64,000 nucleotides of DNA, taken from assembly GCF_030013905.1 (NCBI RefSeq), contig NZ_CP124862.1, forward strand, positions 2,855,051-2,919,050. Direction: 5' to 3'. This document shows, in pieces, positions 44,518 through 54,033 of this stretch; the stretch's first letter is position 1, and the number at the start of each line of letters is the position of its first letter. The notes beneath the pieces were generated by a model. The model worked only from the letters and a program-made list of their open reading frames with translations, searched no databases and was not told the DNA's origin. A program made the position numbers and the translations under genes. The stretch comes from Petroclostridium sp. X23. GTDB lineage: Bacteria; Bacillota; Clostridia; SK-Y3.

Positions 44518-44661
44518 AGGAGGATGTGAAAAAGTCCGATTCGGCACACAGAGGAAATCGAACTTGGGGACTGTCCCTGCTGTTTGCTCGGGTTTGGCAT
44601 AACAGAGGGACTGTCCACATATTTGATTTTCGATCAATTAAGCGCTTTATCACATCCTCCT
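44518..44661. repeat. 144-bp palindromic element, copy 2
   Basis: Ends AGGAGGATGTGA and TCACATCCTCCT form a perfect 12-bp terminal inverted repeat. Inside are CTTGGGGACTGTCC and GAGGGACTGTCC. Same family as 2397-2539. It lies just after the stop of the following permease gene; a minus-strand frame across it (44483-44671) is not a credible gene. Confidence 0.75.
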
Positions 44662-44667
44662 GTAAAC

Positions 44668-46098
44668 TCATATGAGAAATATAGCTGCGACCGTAGTAAC
44701 CGCAAGGCCAATGATTACCGGTACTAAATTGCGACGTGCCAATTCAAACGGATCGACATTACAGATTGCAGCGGCAGGAATTAATGCCCACGGCACCAAT
44801 GTTCCTCCTCCTACCCATATCGCAGCGACTTGCCCTAATGCAGTCATAGTCGCAGCACCCGAACCTATAGCATTTGAAAAAAGATGAGCAACAGACCCGG
44901 CAAGAGAGATTCCGGAAAATCCGGATCCGTCCAGCCCTGTAATGGCACCTACAATTGTTAACGTAACCGCTCCCACTATTTCATTTAACGGCACTGTCTG
45001 TGCCAACGCTACTCCCAAATCATTTACCAGTCCTTGTGAACCTGCAGGCAATACCTCTCCGAAAATATCGATAAAAGCTGCATCTCCCAGATAGAAAAAA
45101 GCAGCAATCGGTATGACCGGACCGAAAACTTCAAACCCAAACTTTAATCCGTCAATAAGGTAAGCGGTGATCTTCTCCAATCCATTATTCTTATGTCCCA
45201 GCAAAGATAGCACAATCAAAATGAATACCGCTGTTCCGCCAATCAATGCCGTAGCGTCGCCACCTTGTAAATTCGCTTGATACATCGTAATAACGTCAAA
45301 TATAAATAGTACAGGAATAAGTATCGCTAAAATTTTTTTTGATTTTAATGAAAGAATACTACTTACTTCTTCCTCTTTTTTCTGATGTGCAGCATCGAAA
45401 ACAGAGTTTTTATTTTGGCCTATTTTATGTTCTGCTTTTAAAAACTTTCCTTTTTTCATATCTTTTCTTAATAGTATAAAAGCTGTAATCGTAGTCACGA
45501 TGCCCATAATAAATACTAATGGGACGCTTGCTGAGATAACCTCTTGGACAGGAATACCGGCGCCCCCCGCGGTTAACTTAGGAGCCCCTTGTATAACAAA
45601 ATCTCCTGAAAGTGCGATACCATGACCAAATAAGTTCATTGCCATTGCCACGCCTAATGCCGGTAAACCGACACGCAAAGCCACCGGCAGCAGTACTGCC
45701 CCCATCAAGGCAACAGCAGGAGACGGCCAGAAAAACCACGAAATAACCATCATCAATATGCCGATGATCCAATATGCCAGCGAAGGTGTCTTAATAAGCT
45801 TTGCAAATGGTGAAATCATCACCTCATTCACGCCTGTTCTCGTTAGCACCTTGCTCATGGCCACGATAATAGAAATAACCAGTATTGTCCCTAATAATTC
45901 TTTAATAGCATAAATAAAGCTGTTAAACACTCCAATGATGGATTGTGAAAGCACCCCTGTCGCTAACCAACCCAATACAAAAATACCGGCAATACAAGCC
46001 AGACTGGTATCTCTTCTCATAATCATTAATACTAGGATAATGAAAATAAATACAAGATAAATCCAGTGCAGAGCATTTAATGTAACTCCCATCATCAT
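44668..46098 (-). CDS. GntP/ion-transporter-superfamily-like permease
   Basis: A 476-aa polytopic membrane protein with about 12 hydrophobic segments and a central cytoplasmic loop rich in Lys and Glu (residues about 215-255). Repeated helix pairs with GA/SG-rich re-entrant-looking stretches (GHGIALSGDFVIQGAPKL, TIVGAITGLDGSGFSGISLA) resemble secondary carriers of the GntP, CitMHS and DctM types. The substrate is unknown. It starts at ATGATGATGGGAG with AGGGGG upstream. No partner genes adjacent. Confidence 0.75.
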   Translation of the reverse strand: MMMGVTLNALHWIYLVFIFIILVLMIMRRDTSLACIAGIFVLGWLATGVLSQSIIGVFNSFIYAIKELLGTILVISIIVAMSKVLTRTGVNEVMISPFAKLIKTPSLAYWIIGILMMVISWFFWPSPAVALMGAVLLPVALRVGLPALGVAMAMNLFGHGIALSGDFVIQGAPKLTAGGAGIPVQEVISASVPLVFIMGIVTTITAFILLRKDMKKGKFLKAEHKIGQNKNSVFDAAHQKKEEEVSSILSLKSKKILAILIPVLFIFDVITMYQANLQGGDATALIGGTAVFILIVLSLLGHKNNGLEKITAYLIDGLKFGFEVFGPVIPIAAFFYLGDAAFIDIFGEVLPAGSQGLVNDLGVALAQTVPLNEIVGAVTLTIVGAITGLDGSGFSGISLAGSVAHLFSNAIGSGAATMTALGQVAAIWVGGGTLVPWALIPAAAICNVDPFELARRNLVPVIIGLAVTTVAAIFLI

Positions 46099-46262
46099 TA
46101 ACCCCCTTTTAAAAATAAAACCTCCATACTATAAAATATGCAGGAAACGCTATAGTGATACTAGTACAAAACTGCGCTTTGATTCTTGCATTTTTCATTG
46201 CTACTCATATAATTTAGACAGTATTTAAAAGGAGGATGGCTTAGATTCAAAAAAAGAAAAAA

Positions 46263-46288
46263 GTGCATATAAGATATCGTATATGCAC
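46263..46288 (-). terminator. Terminator after glk
   Basis: GTGCATATA, loop, TATATGCAC, followed on the minus strand by a long U-rich run (CTTTTTTCTTTTTTT). It lies 13 nt past the glucokinase stop codon. Confidence 0.85.
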
Positions 46289-46300
46289 CAAATCTATAAC

Positions 46301-47248
46301 TTATGTTCTTTTCCCCAGCATTGCCGCTCCGATAATCCCTGCGTCATTTCCCAATTGGGCAGTTTTTATCTGAGTTTGAGCAATGTCTCTGCTGTAAACT
46401 TCCTGAGCAACTTGTTCCCTTAATGGATTGAGCAGATAATCGCCTTCCTTACATATTCCACCACCAATCAACAGCACCTCAGGCTGAAAAATATTTATAA
46501 CATTTGTTATGCCTATCGCTAGATAGGATATATAATTATCAACTACTTTCTGTCCTATAGGGTCCCCGGCTTTGGCCGCATCAAAAGCCGTTTTTCCTCT
46601 CACCTTGTCCATATCTCCATTTATCATTTTATAAAGCAAGGACTCAGGATTTTCTTTTGCAGCTTCTTTGGTTTGCCGAATAAGTGCCGTAGCAGATGCA
46701 TAGGACTCCCAGCACCCTTTCCTACCACATGTACACGGTTCTCCATTTATTTGGATAACTGTATGTCCCAATTCTCCTCCAGCAAAATTAAAACCAGTAT
46801 AGATTTTTTTATTGATAATAATTCCAGATCCTATACCCGTTCCCAAAGTAATAGTAATCGAATCGTTAACATCTTTAGCCCCGCCGGCAATAGCTTCTGC
46901 TAATGCTGCACAATTAGCATCGTTGTCAATATATACCGGTAAATTAATATACCTTTGCATTTCTTGTCGTATAGGAGCATTATAGAAATTAATATTATTT
47001 GAATATACAAGCAGCCCTCTATCATTATCAGGCGTTCCCGGACTTCCTATTCCTACTGATTCTATATCTTCAATATGAACCTTTGCATCCGCTACAATTT
47101 TTAAAGAAAGTTCTGCCATATCCCTCATAATTTCAGAGTAATGTCTCGATGCCCTGGTGGACACACTATCTTTATGAAGTATATTCCCTTTTTTATCAAC
47201 TACACCTACAGCTATATTCGTACCACCTAAATCAATACCGATATACAT
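46301..47248 (-). CDS. glk: ROK-family glucokinase
   Basis: A 315-aa enzyme. Phosphate-binding GIDLGGTNIAVGVVD at the N-terminus, sugar site VYIDNDANCAALAEA, catalytic TLGTGIGSGIIINKKI, and the ROK zinc cluster CTCGRKGCWESYAS. It phosphorylates glucose at C6 for glycolysis. RBS AGGGTGAGA precedes the ATG. It lacks the winged helix of the 8459-9673 ROK regulator, so it is a kinase rather than a repressor. Confidence 0.94.
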   Translation of the reverse strand: MYIGIDLGGTNIAVGVVDKKGNILHKDSVSTRASRHYSEIMRDMAELSLKIVADAKVHIEDIESVGIGSPGTPDNDRGLLVYSNNINFYNAPIRQEMQRYINLPVYIDNDANCAALAEAIAGGAKDVNDSITITLGTGIGSGIIINKKIYTGFNFAGGELGHTVIQINGEPCTCGRKGCWESYASATALIRQTKEAAKENPESLLYKMINGDMDKVRGKTAFDAAKAGDPIGQKVVDNYISYLAIGITNVINIFQPEVLLIGGGICKEGDYLLNPLREQVAQEVYSRDIAQTQIKTAQLGNDAGIIGAAMLGKRT

Positions 47249-47384
47249 ACCGTCTCACCCTTTATATACTAATATTTTTTTATAAATAGCCCAACCCTCC
47301 TTCCTTTTTCCCCTTGCCTTTCAAAAACGAAACAGTCACATCTATTCCTTCAAAGATACAACTGTTTCTATTCTATGAATTCAT

Positions 47385-47778
47385 TTAAAAATTTATTGAA
47401 ACTGCATTAATAACTCCCGCAATACCGGACTCCTTAGAAGCAGATACTTCGTTTAGATTCCTCTTCTGTGGTAATATTTCACTATATCTTGTGAAAGTCT
47501 ATAACTAAAACCATGGATTTTGCTGCGATTTTTCTTGCCAACTTGTGATGATCAACTTTATCATAACTTTGTCTATCCTGATTGTCAACTGCCTTCAGAA
47601 TTAATTCCAGCATCCTTCTTATTGTTTCATCTAACACACTCTCTTGCAGCTCTCCGTTTCTAATACTCTTACAAATTCTTTTGTCATTCGCTCCACATGG
47701 CCTCGGCATCTCTAAATCAAGGCAACTCTCTAATGCTTTTTTAATTTTATGTTGATCCATTAATATTAGTACTTCCAA
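47385..47778 (-). pseudogene. Remnant of a GH3 beta-glucosidase
   Basis: The frame at 47482-47778 gives ESCLDLEMPRP, RICKSIRNGELQESVLDETI and KLARKIAAKSMVLV, which matches the middle of GH3 beta-glucosidases (nucleophile-Asp region GLDLEMP, then the EEHHxLARKIAEESMVLLKN region). After a frameshift near 47480, another frame continues with ILPQKR...SGIAGVINA, resembling the following NILPL and IAVIG elements. Both ends of the enzyme are missing. A decayed cellobiose/glucoside-use gene beside a glucokinase is consistent with a former sugar locus. Confidence 0.7.
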
Positions 47779-47944
47779 TATCAGCTACTGCCATAACATT
47801 TATAAAAATTACTAGTACGTCTATTAACATAACCTTTTAGGGGCTGTAGAAATCAGATAATAAGCAATATACACTACATCTACATAAATTACCTTCATGA
47901 TCTCGGGTAATTCCGGTGCGGTAAAAACCCGAGATGTGAATTGA

Positions 47945-48000
47945 TAACGTAGAAATATCCTTCCTTGCAAAGAAATGCAAGGAAGGATATTTCTACGTTA
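47945..48000. repeat. Perfect 25-bp inverted repeat
   Basis: TAACGTAGAAATATCCTTCC plus TTGCA, a 6-nt loop AAGAAA, then the exact complement. It lies 41 nt past the stop of the lipoprotein gene. No T-tract flanks it, so it is either an RNA-processing/3'-end hairpin or a short mobile-element relic. A smaller hairpin TCTCGGGT/ACCCGAGA is at 47901-47934. Confidence 0.75.
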
Positions 48001-48040
48001 ATAATACCGAATCTTTTAGTGCACAAGTCCTTTTCATTAC

Positions 48041-49138
48041 CTATTCTAAATTATTTATAATTCTTATTGCATCATCATTAGTTATATCGGGTGACGTAGT
48101 TATGAAAGAATAATTCAAACCATCTTCCTCCCAGAAAATAATTTGGGTTCCGGCTCCCAGATTCATTAACGATCCGGTTTTTCCTCTTACCTGTATTTCA
48201 CTTTCTTCCGGCAGCCGCTCCGTCTTACCCTCTTTTTCATCCTTAGAATCAGGTATAACTATTGTTAGTTGGAATACTTCAACTCCATCTTTTTCATAGC
48301 TTTGAGTAAATTCCCTATGATTTATTTTCTCAAAATTTAAATATGTTACTTTTTTCAGCTTATATTCAGAAGTACCTTCAACACTCAAAAAGTGCTTCCC
48401 TGCAATTTCAGCTGCCTCTTCCAACGTTATTTCTCTCCCCTCATTATCAGGATTATCTTCAATATTTTCAATCTTTACATCCTCAGGCAGATTTTGAACA
48501 AATAAACCAGCATCCATCTTAGGATTGAACTCCAATTTTACATACTCTGTTTTTATTATCATATTTGCACTTTCTACGCTGCTTTTTACAACGAACCAGT
48601 TGTTTTTGTCAATCCAATAATCATATGCTCCCCAAATAGTGTTTTCTTCCTTTGGCGTCGCATATAAATGGTATGTGTCAAAACCATTGACCTGTTCTTC
48701 TCCCTTAATAGATATCTCGTGAGTTTTGGATATAACCCCAAGATCTTTTATGGTTTGTTCCTTATAATTTCCACCATAACCATCTATGGCCTTCATAACC
48801 ATGGCACTTTTATCTTTTTCCATATAGATTGTTATCGTCTCACCATCATTCGTCGAGATCATCTTTCCGCTTTCATCGGATTCCGATTCTATCCTTCTTT
48901 TTATTAGACTATCGGAATTATCCACCCATTCTTTATGAATACTGCTCTCAGAATGTTTATCATCCTCATATACATCAATCTTAACCTCAGCGTAATATGG
49001 CTTGGGTTTTTCATAGGCACTTACAGCCTTTGATATCAATTCTTCAGGTATTATTGTTCCTTTGGCCGCACAGCCTGACATTAATACCCCTGTTAAAACT
49101 GTCATCAAAATTCCAGCTACCATTTTATTTAATTTCAT
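48041..49138 (-). CDS. LolA/DUF4367-like lipoprotein linked to a two-component system
   Basis: A 365-aa lipoprotein with lipobox MSGC near residue 23 and an outer-membrane-lipoprotein-sorting-like (LolA fold) N-terminal half: SKAVSAYEKPKPYYAEVKI, YDYWIDKNNWFVVKSSVES. The C-terminal half, with FITTSPDITNDDAIRIINNL, fits DUF4367. In Firmicutes such proteins occur with sigma or two-component systems as envelope sensors. It starts 20 nt after the histidine kinase stop, so it is the third gene of that operon. AAGGGATG precedes the ATG at 49138. Confidence 0.8.
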   Translation of the reverse strand: MKLNKMVAGILMTVLTGVLMSGCAAKGTIIPEELISKAVSAYEKPKPYYAEVKIDVYEDDKHSESSIHKEWVDNSDSLIKRRIESESDESGKMISTNDGETITIYMEKDKSAMVMKAIDGYGGNYKEQTIKDLGVISKTHEISIKGEEQVNGFDTYHLYATPKEENTIWGAYDYWIDKNNWFVVKSSVESANMIIKTEYVKLEFNPKMDAGLFVQNLPEDVKIENIEDNPDNEGREITLEEAAEIAGKHFLSVEGTSEYKLKKVTYLNFEKINHREFTQSYEKDGVEVFQLTIVIPDSKDEKEGKTERLPEESEIQVRGKTGSLMNLGAGTQIIFWEEDGLNYSFITTSPDITNDDAIRIINNLE

Positions 49139-49158
49139 ACTTATCATCCCTTCAAAAT

Positions 49159-50607
49159 TTATTCTTTTTTCACTTCAGGAATCCAGAAGGCAAATACAGT
49201 CCAATTTTCTTCTGAAAACACCTTTACTTGGCCGCTATGCCTTTCAATTATCAGGTTAACAATACTGAGTCCAAGACCTACGCCACTTTTAAGCCCTTTG
49301 CTTCTTGAGCTGTCAATCTGGTAAAACGGGACAAAGATCTGATTAAATTCTTCTTTCGGAATACCTTTTCCTTCATTTTTAATCAAGACGATACAGCCTT
49401 TTTTCTGCCAATGCTTAAATTCTTCAATGAACTCCAATGTAATACAAGAAGGAAATTCTTTACCGGCAGAAACTGCAATCATCTCTATATTCCCATTTTC
49501 AGGCGTAAATTCCAAAGCATTTGACATAAGGTTATCAATCACCCTTGTGATCTGGGTGATATCAACATTATATTGTCCTGCAACATCTGCAAAAACCTTC
49601 AGGTTTACTCCACGCTGTCCACAGGATTCTTCATAGCCTGAGAAAAGCATATCAATTAATTCCGAACCGTCTGCCAGGACAAATTCGGTTTTGTAATCTG
49701 TTGTAAGGAGGTTATACATCATTAGATCCTCAATCATTTTTTTCATATAGTCGCATTTACTAAGTATAATTGAGATTTTCCCTCTGGAAGTATCGCCTTT
49801 TCTTTCTTCCCTTAAAGCTTCTGTATATGCTCTTATTGCAGTGAGAGGGGTCTTTAAGTCGTGAGATATGGCAGAAATCATATACTCTTTATTCTTTTGC
49901 TGCTGCTCAATAATCGCATTTTTCTCTTTTATTTCATCTTTCATAAGGTTAAACTGTTTAATGATTTCACCTATTTCATCTTTTCCCGTGTAAAGGATAT
50001 CACTGTCTTCTCCTTCAGCAAATCTATGCATACCCTCAACAAAATACTTTATAGGCTTGTTAAACTTTCTATTTAGAAGTATCACAATTATGACAAAAAC
50101 AGCTAAATTTACCACCCCAAAGCTTATCATTGCCAATATTGTTCTATCGTTAGCTTCTTTGACAAAGCTTTCACGGGCCAGCGTTATTTTGTAAATGCCA
50201 ACTAATTTATTTTCATAAAATACCGGCTTTTTAAGTACATAAGCCCTATACCCTCTATCGATTCTGTAAAGATCGGAATAAATCATCTCCAGAGAATTTA
50301 TATACATAAAATCATTGCCTCGCGAAGAATAAAACTGTTGTCCTTTGCTGTTATAGAGATCAATTTGGACGCTTTCTTTCTTTTCCTCGGGTACAAGCTG
50401 CTTGTCCCCAAAAGAATTATTCAAGTAATACTGAGGATTAGTGAGTTTTTCTTCATACTCTTTGAATCTTGTTACGGCCGTAATGTAATCATTTAATTCA
50501 GTTTTTTTGTTGTAATTCAAAATAAAACTAAACAAAAATGCACCTATTATCACCGGGGCCAGCATCACAATAATATGAGACATTATCAGCCACCACTTAA
50601 GCTTCAT
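49159..50607 (-). CDS. Sensor histidine kinase
   Basis: A 482-aa membrane kinase. Two membrane segments (about 9-29 and 160-182) flank an extracellular sensor; HAMP follows, then the H-box ISAISHDLKTPLTAIRAYTE, N-box NLMSNALEFTPENG and G-boxes NEGKGIPKEEF and KSGVGLGLSIVN. It phosphorylates the response regulator encoded directly upstream. The start overlaps the regulator stop by 4 nt (ATGA). Confidence 0.93.
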   Translation of the reverse strand: MKLKWWLIMSHIIVMLAPVIIGAFLFSFILNYNKKTELNDYITAVTRFKEYEEKLTNPQYYLNNSFGDKQLVPEEKKESVQIDLYNSKGQQFYSSRGNDFMYINSLEMIYSDLYRIDRGYRAYVLKKPVFYENKLVGIYKITLARESFVKEANDRTILAMISFGVVNLAVFVIIVILLNRKFNKPIKYFVEGMHRFAEGEDSDILYTGKDEIGEIIKQFNLMKDEIKEKNAIIEQQQKNKEYMISAISHDLKTPLTAIRAYTEALREERKGDTSRGKISIILSKCDYMKKMIEDLMMYNLLTTDYKTEFVLADGSELIDMLFSGYEESCGQRGVNLKVFADVAGQYNVDITQITRVIDNLMSNALEFTPENGNIEMIAVSAGKEFPSCITLEFIEEFKHWQKKGCIVLIKNEGKGIPKEEFNQIFVPFYQIDSSRSKGLKSGVGLGLSIVNLIIERHSGQVKVFSEENWTVFAFWIPEVKKE

Positions 50608-51311
50608 ATTATTCGCTCCCCAATAAATTTATATCCCACACCCCAGACTGTCTGAATAAAGTCCGGGTTTTTGATACTGTCCTTTAGCTTTTCTCTAAGG
50701 GCTTTTATATGCACGGTTACGGTATTGTTCCCGCTGATGTCTATGTTTTCCCAAATGTTTTCGTATAGCTCTTCTTTTGAGAAAATTTTGTTCGGATTTT
50801 GCATCATAAGATTAAGAAGCTGAAACTCCTTTGAAGTTAATGATATTTCTTCACCATTTAAAAAAACCGAATTTCCTTCAGGAAAAACTGTTAGCCCATG
50901 TAAAAAATTTATGCCTGTATTACTGTCGGAAGAGAAGTTTGTGTTCCTGAACCTTCTTAAATGCGCTTCCACTCTTGCACTCACTTCGACAAGACTGAAA
51001 GGCTTGGTTATATAATCATCTGCACCAAGCTTCAAGCCCTTAACTTTATCAAAGTCTTCCTGCCTGGCACTTACAATGATTATGGGTACTTCCTTGTCAA
51101 GCCATCTGATATTTTTGCAAAGGCTGAATCCATCCATTTCAGGCAGCATTAAATCTAAAATTACCAGATCAAAGTCGCCATTTTTAAAATCTTCCAATCC
51201 TTCTTTTCCCCCGGATGACCACACGATGTCATAACCTTCTTTTTGCAAATGTTCTTTTAATATGCCGGCAATTGCTTCATCGTCCTCAACTATTAATAGT
51301 TTTTCTCCCAC
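50604..51311 (-). CDS. OmpR/PhoB-type response regulator
   Basis: A 235-aa protein with receiver domain (LLIVEDDEAIAGIL; phospho-Asp in VILDLMLPEMDG; KPFSLVE) and a C-terminal winged helix (LTSKEFQLLNLMMQNPNKIF, VHIKALREKL, VWGVGYKF). The start is GTG at 51311 with GAGGTG 8 nt upstream. It is the first gene of the regulator-kinase-lipoprotein operon. Confidence 0.94.
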   Translation of the reverse strand: MGEKLLIVEDDEAIAGILKEHLQKEGYDIVWSSGGKEGLEDFKNGDFDLVILDLMLPEMDGFSLCKNIRWLDKEVPIIIVSARQEDFDKVKGLKLGADDYITKPFSLVEVSARVEAHLRRFRNTNFSSDSNTGINFLHGLTVFPEGNSVFLNGEEISLTSKEFQLLNLMMQNPNKIFSKEELYENIWENIDISGNNTVTVHIKALREKLKDSIKNPDFIQTVWGVGYKFIGERII

Positions 51312-51396
51312 AGTTTTTCACCTCACGATAACATTATAACGCGTATTTCATGTTTTTACCAAACTTAATAATTTCTTTATAATTATCATGAACACT

Positions 51397-51430
51397 AAAA
51401 AGCTGAGTAAAATTACTTTCTCAGCTTTTT
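51397..51430 (-). terminator. Terminator of the LanFEG-like operon, repeat copy 1
   Basis: AAAAAGCTGAG, an AT-rich loop, CTCAGCTTTTT: an 11-bp stem with U-tract on the minus strand. Two near-identical hairpins occur at 56296-56330 and 59181-59215. Just inside, at about 51525-51545, is AGCCGTCCCCATTGTTGTG, related to the REP-like GAACCGTGCCTATTGTTC sequences at 56247 and 59242. Confidence 0.8.
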
Positions 51431-51551
51431 CTGCTATCACGTTGTTTAGTTATTCTTTTGTATTCAGAATAAAGTATCGATACTACCACCTTAGTTAAAA
51501 TATCATCAGAGGTGGCTTATCAATATGAGCCGTCCCCATTGTTGTGTTAAA

Positions 51552-52289
51552 TTAACCTGCAACCACATCCCGTTTTTTCAGCCATATAACGGCAAATATA
51601 ATACAGATAGTGAGATAAAAAAGGCTGTTAAAGGCAAACTGTTCCGTACTGCACTGCATTGCTCCGCCGGGTTTGTTTGCGCGCATGCCCAGGCATAAAA
51701 GAGAATACGGAAACCATACACCATAACCCTTGGCCATCGCCGCCAGCCCTGCAACCCCGCCAATCAGTGCGATTCCAACCGGTACGGCGAAACTGCGTAT
51801 CACAAGTGATATACAAAGCTGGAGAGCGCAAATTACAATCCCCCCGACAGCGCCCCACAAAAGCCATTCGGGAAGCTCCGGCGGAATAGGAGAGATAAGC
51901 CCGCAAAGCTTACCGGAAATCACAAACAGTATGCCAATCCAAATCTGCGTCAGAAGCACCATAACGGAAGCCATCATAAGCTTTGAAAAATACAAATACG
52001 AAATCGGTACAGGCACCGTCATAACAGCGTTCCAGTTGCGGTTCATATGTTCCAGGCGGTACAGATAGGAACAGCAAACACCTATAATGGCAGGGAGAAA
52101 AAAGTAACAGGTGAAGAGGGTGTGCTGCGTCCACAGGCTATACCATTCATCCTGCAGGATACCGACATTCTGCAGATAATTAAAAGTACCCATCACGGCG
52201 GGCAAAATGGGAAGAATAAAAAAAGCAAGCCAGACCGGACTATGATGAAGCTTCATTCTTTCGGCCCGAAGCGTTCTAAAAAACATCAT
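51552..52289 (-). CDS. Lantibiotic-immunity-type ABC permease, LanG-like
   Basis: A 245-aa membrane protein with six segments. LRAERMKLHHSPVWLAFFILP at the N-terminus and FYLTICIIFAVIWLKKRDV at the C-terminus match the ABC-2 permeases of the SpaG/MutG/NisG class. It forms a pair with the preceding permease, energised by the ATPase at 53039-53953, to expel membrane-bound peptide antibiotics. Codon use is GC-richer than most of the window. Confidence 0.82.
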   Translation of the reverse strand: MMFFRTLRAERMKLHHSPVWLAFFILPILPAVMGTFNYLQNVGILQDEWYSLWTQHTLFTCYFFLPAIIGVCCSYLYRLEHMNRNWNAVMTVPVPISYLYFSKLMMASVMVLLTQIWIGILFVISGKLCGLISPIPPELPEWLLWGAVGGIVICALQLCISLVIRSFAVPVGIALIGGVAGLAAMAKGYGVWFPYSLLCLGMRANKPGGAMQCSTEQFAFNSLFYLTICIIFAVIWLKKRDVVAG

Positions 52290-53042
52290 TCACATCTCCT
52301 TTCGAATAAACAGCGCACAGCCTGCTGTATAAATTATGAAAAACATAACGGTCAAGGTGATAAACCCCGCCCAGTCAACAGGCATATAATAAAAATCCGT
52401 AATGCGCGTAGCCTTGTCCCAATTCATGCCTACAAACATCAGCACGCCATAATATCCCCAAAGAACAAGTTTTTCAAGACTTTTCGGAAAAAACATAGTA
52501 AAAAGTCCGGCAAAGCTCCCGATAATACCCACTGTAAGAGGAATCATCTGGTTCTTAAACAGAAGCGACAGAACCTGCTGCAGTAAAAGAATGGTCAGGT
52601 TTACGGCTGTTGTAAAGAGCAGGTAATATAATAATTTATCGGGCGGCGGGTTTCCATCAAATCCGGTTGCATAGCCCACAGCAACAATGACAACAAGCTG
52701 TAAAATAACCACAGCGAGCATATACAGAGCTCCACATAAAAATTTGGCGGCAAACAAACGTCCAACGGGCATCACGGTATTCAGAAGCTTAAACATCTGA
52801 CCCTTATGCTCAATATCGCAGATCCGCGATGCTACCACTGCCGCAATGACCGGCATCATGATGGAATTAAGCAGCGGAAACTGGTATAGAAAATACATCC
52901 AACCCTGTGAAAGGTCGTGTGCGTCCATTCCTTGAATGCCCCACAAAGACCATAGTATCTGCACTAAAATTAACGCAGCAACAATTGCCCATACCCTTCT
53001 GCGGCGGATTTTCCGGAATTCCATAGCAAGCGCCTTTATCAT
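52290..53042 (-). CDS. Lantibiotic-immunity-type ABC permease, LanE-like
   Basis: A 250-aa six-segment permease. IKALAMEFRKIRRRRVWAI at the N-terminus, DIEHKGQMFKLLNTVMPVGR and KNQMIPLTVGIIGSFAGLF resemble SpaE/MutE/NisE and BcrB. It overlaps the ATPase gene by 4 nt (ATGA) and touches the next permease, so the three are one translational unit. Confidence 0.83.
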   Translation of the reverse strand: MIKALAMEFRKIRRRRVWAIVAALILVQILWSLWGIQGMDAHDLSQGWMYFLYQFPLLNSIMMPVIAAVVASRICDIEHKGQMFKLLNTVMPVGRLFAAKFLCGALYMLAVVILQLVVIVAVGYATGFDGNPPPDKLLYYLLFTTAVNLTILLLQQVLSLLFKNQMIPLTVGIIGSFAGLFTMFFPKSLEKLVLWGYYGVLMFVGMNWDKATRITDFYYMPVDWAGFITLTVMFFIIYTAGCALFIRKEM

Positions 53043-53953
53043 AAACTCACCGCCGTTCCGGTCAACTCAAGAAAAATATCCTCAAGGCTCTTACGCCGTT
53101 CCTCTATACGCACCACGCCTACATTTTTTTCAAAAAGCCGGTGAATATGGCCGGCAAGCTCGTTATCGGAAAGCCTAGGCAACAAAAGGTAATCTTCCTT
53201 TACTGGACAGGCGATGCCCTGCCCGCTTAGTATTTTGGCTGCTTCCTCGTTATTCATTGTTCGGACAGCAATGCTTTGCCTGCTTTTTTCATGAAGCGTT
53301 GATAAAGTATCCTGAAAAACAAGCTCACCGTTGCTGATAATTCCGACATTGTCGGCTATTTGATCAATTTCGCTTAACAGATGGCTTGATACCATCACCG
53401 TCATGCCGAATTGTTTCGGCAGTGAGCAAATCAGGTCACGCATCTCCTGGATGCCCGCCGGGTCAAGACCGTTTGTCGGTTCATCGAGAATTAAAAGCCT
53501 AGGGTTGCCCAACAGCGCGCAGGCCAGCCCAAGGCGCTGCTTCATGCCCATTGAGTACTGTCCGACCTTTTTCTCCTTCTGATTTTCCAGCCGGACGATT
53601 TTCAGCACCCTGTCAATATCTTTTTCCGGCACACCTTTGAGCGCACAAAGAATCCGCAAATTTTCCGCGCCAGTGAGGTGCCCATAATAGCTGGGCGATT
53701 CAATCAGGGACCCGACCTCCCTCAAGATAGCGAGCCTGTTTTTGCTGTTGACCGGCTTGCCGAACACGGTGATGGTTCCGGATGTGGGCCTTGCAAGGCC
53801 TAATATCATTTTCATTGTGGTAGACTTACCCGCACCGTTCGGCCCAAGAAAACCGTAGATAACACCTTCCCGCACTTTAAGATCCAGATCCTTCACCCGC
53901 AAAACCTTCCCGTACTGTTTGCATAGGCCGATTGTTGTGATAATATCAGACAT
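53039..53953 (-). CDS. Lantibiotic/bacitracin-type ABC ATPase, LanF/BcrA-like
   Basis: A 304-aa ATPase: Walker A GPNGAGKST, signature YSMGMKQRLGLACALL, Walker B LLILDEPTNGLDPAG, and a C-terminal extension ending KSLEDIFLELTG, as in BcrA and LanF. It powers the two permeases for peptide detoxification. The ATG at 53953 has GGGGG 8 nt upstream; a further 37 in-frame codons are probably untranslated. It diverges from the response-regulator gene. Confidence 0.9.
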   Translation of the reverse strand: MSDIITTIGLCKQYGKVLRVKDLDLKVREGVIYGFLGPNGAGKSTTMKMILGLARPTSGTITVFGKPVNSKNRLAILREVGSLIESPSYYGHLTGAENLRILCALKGVPEKDIDRVLKIVRLENQKEKKVGQYSMGMKQRLGLACALLGNPRLLILDEPTNGLDPAGIQEMRDLICSLPKQFGMTVMVSSHLLSEIDQIADNVGIISNGELVFQDTLSTLHEKSRQSIAVRTMNNEEAAKILSGQGIACPVKEDYLLLPRLSDNELAGHIHRLFEKNVGVVRIEERRKSLEDIFLELTGTAVSL

Positions 53954-54033
53954 TTTAATGTCCCCCTTTACGCTAAACTGGAAACATAATAACAGAACCT
54001 CCTTACATGAACCTGTACTTAAGCTTACATTTA

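Noticed and set aside
44483..44671. 62-aa minus-strand ORF
   Set aside because: It lies across the 144-bp palindromic repeat and has no ribosome site or family features.
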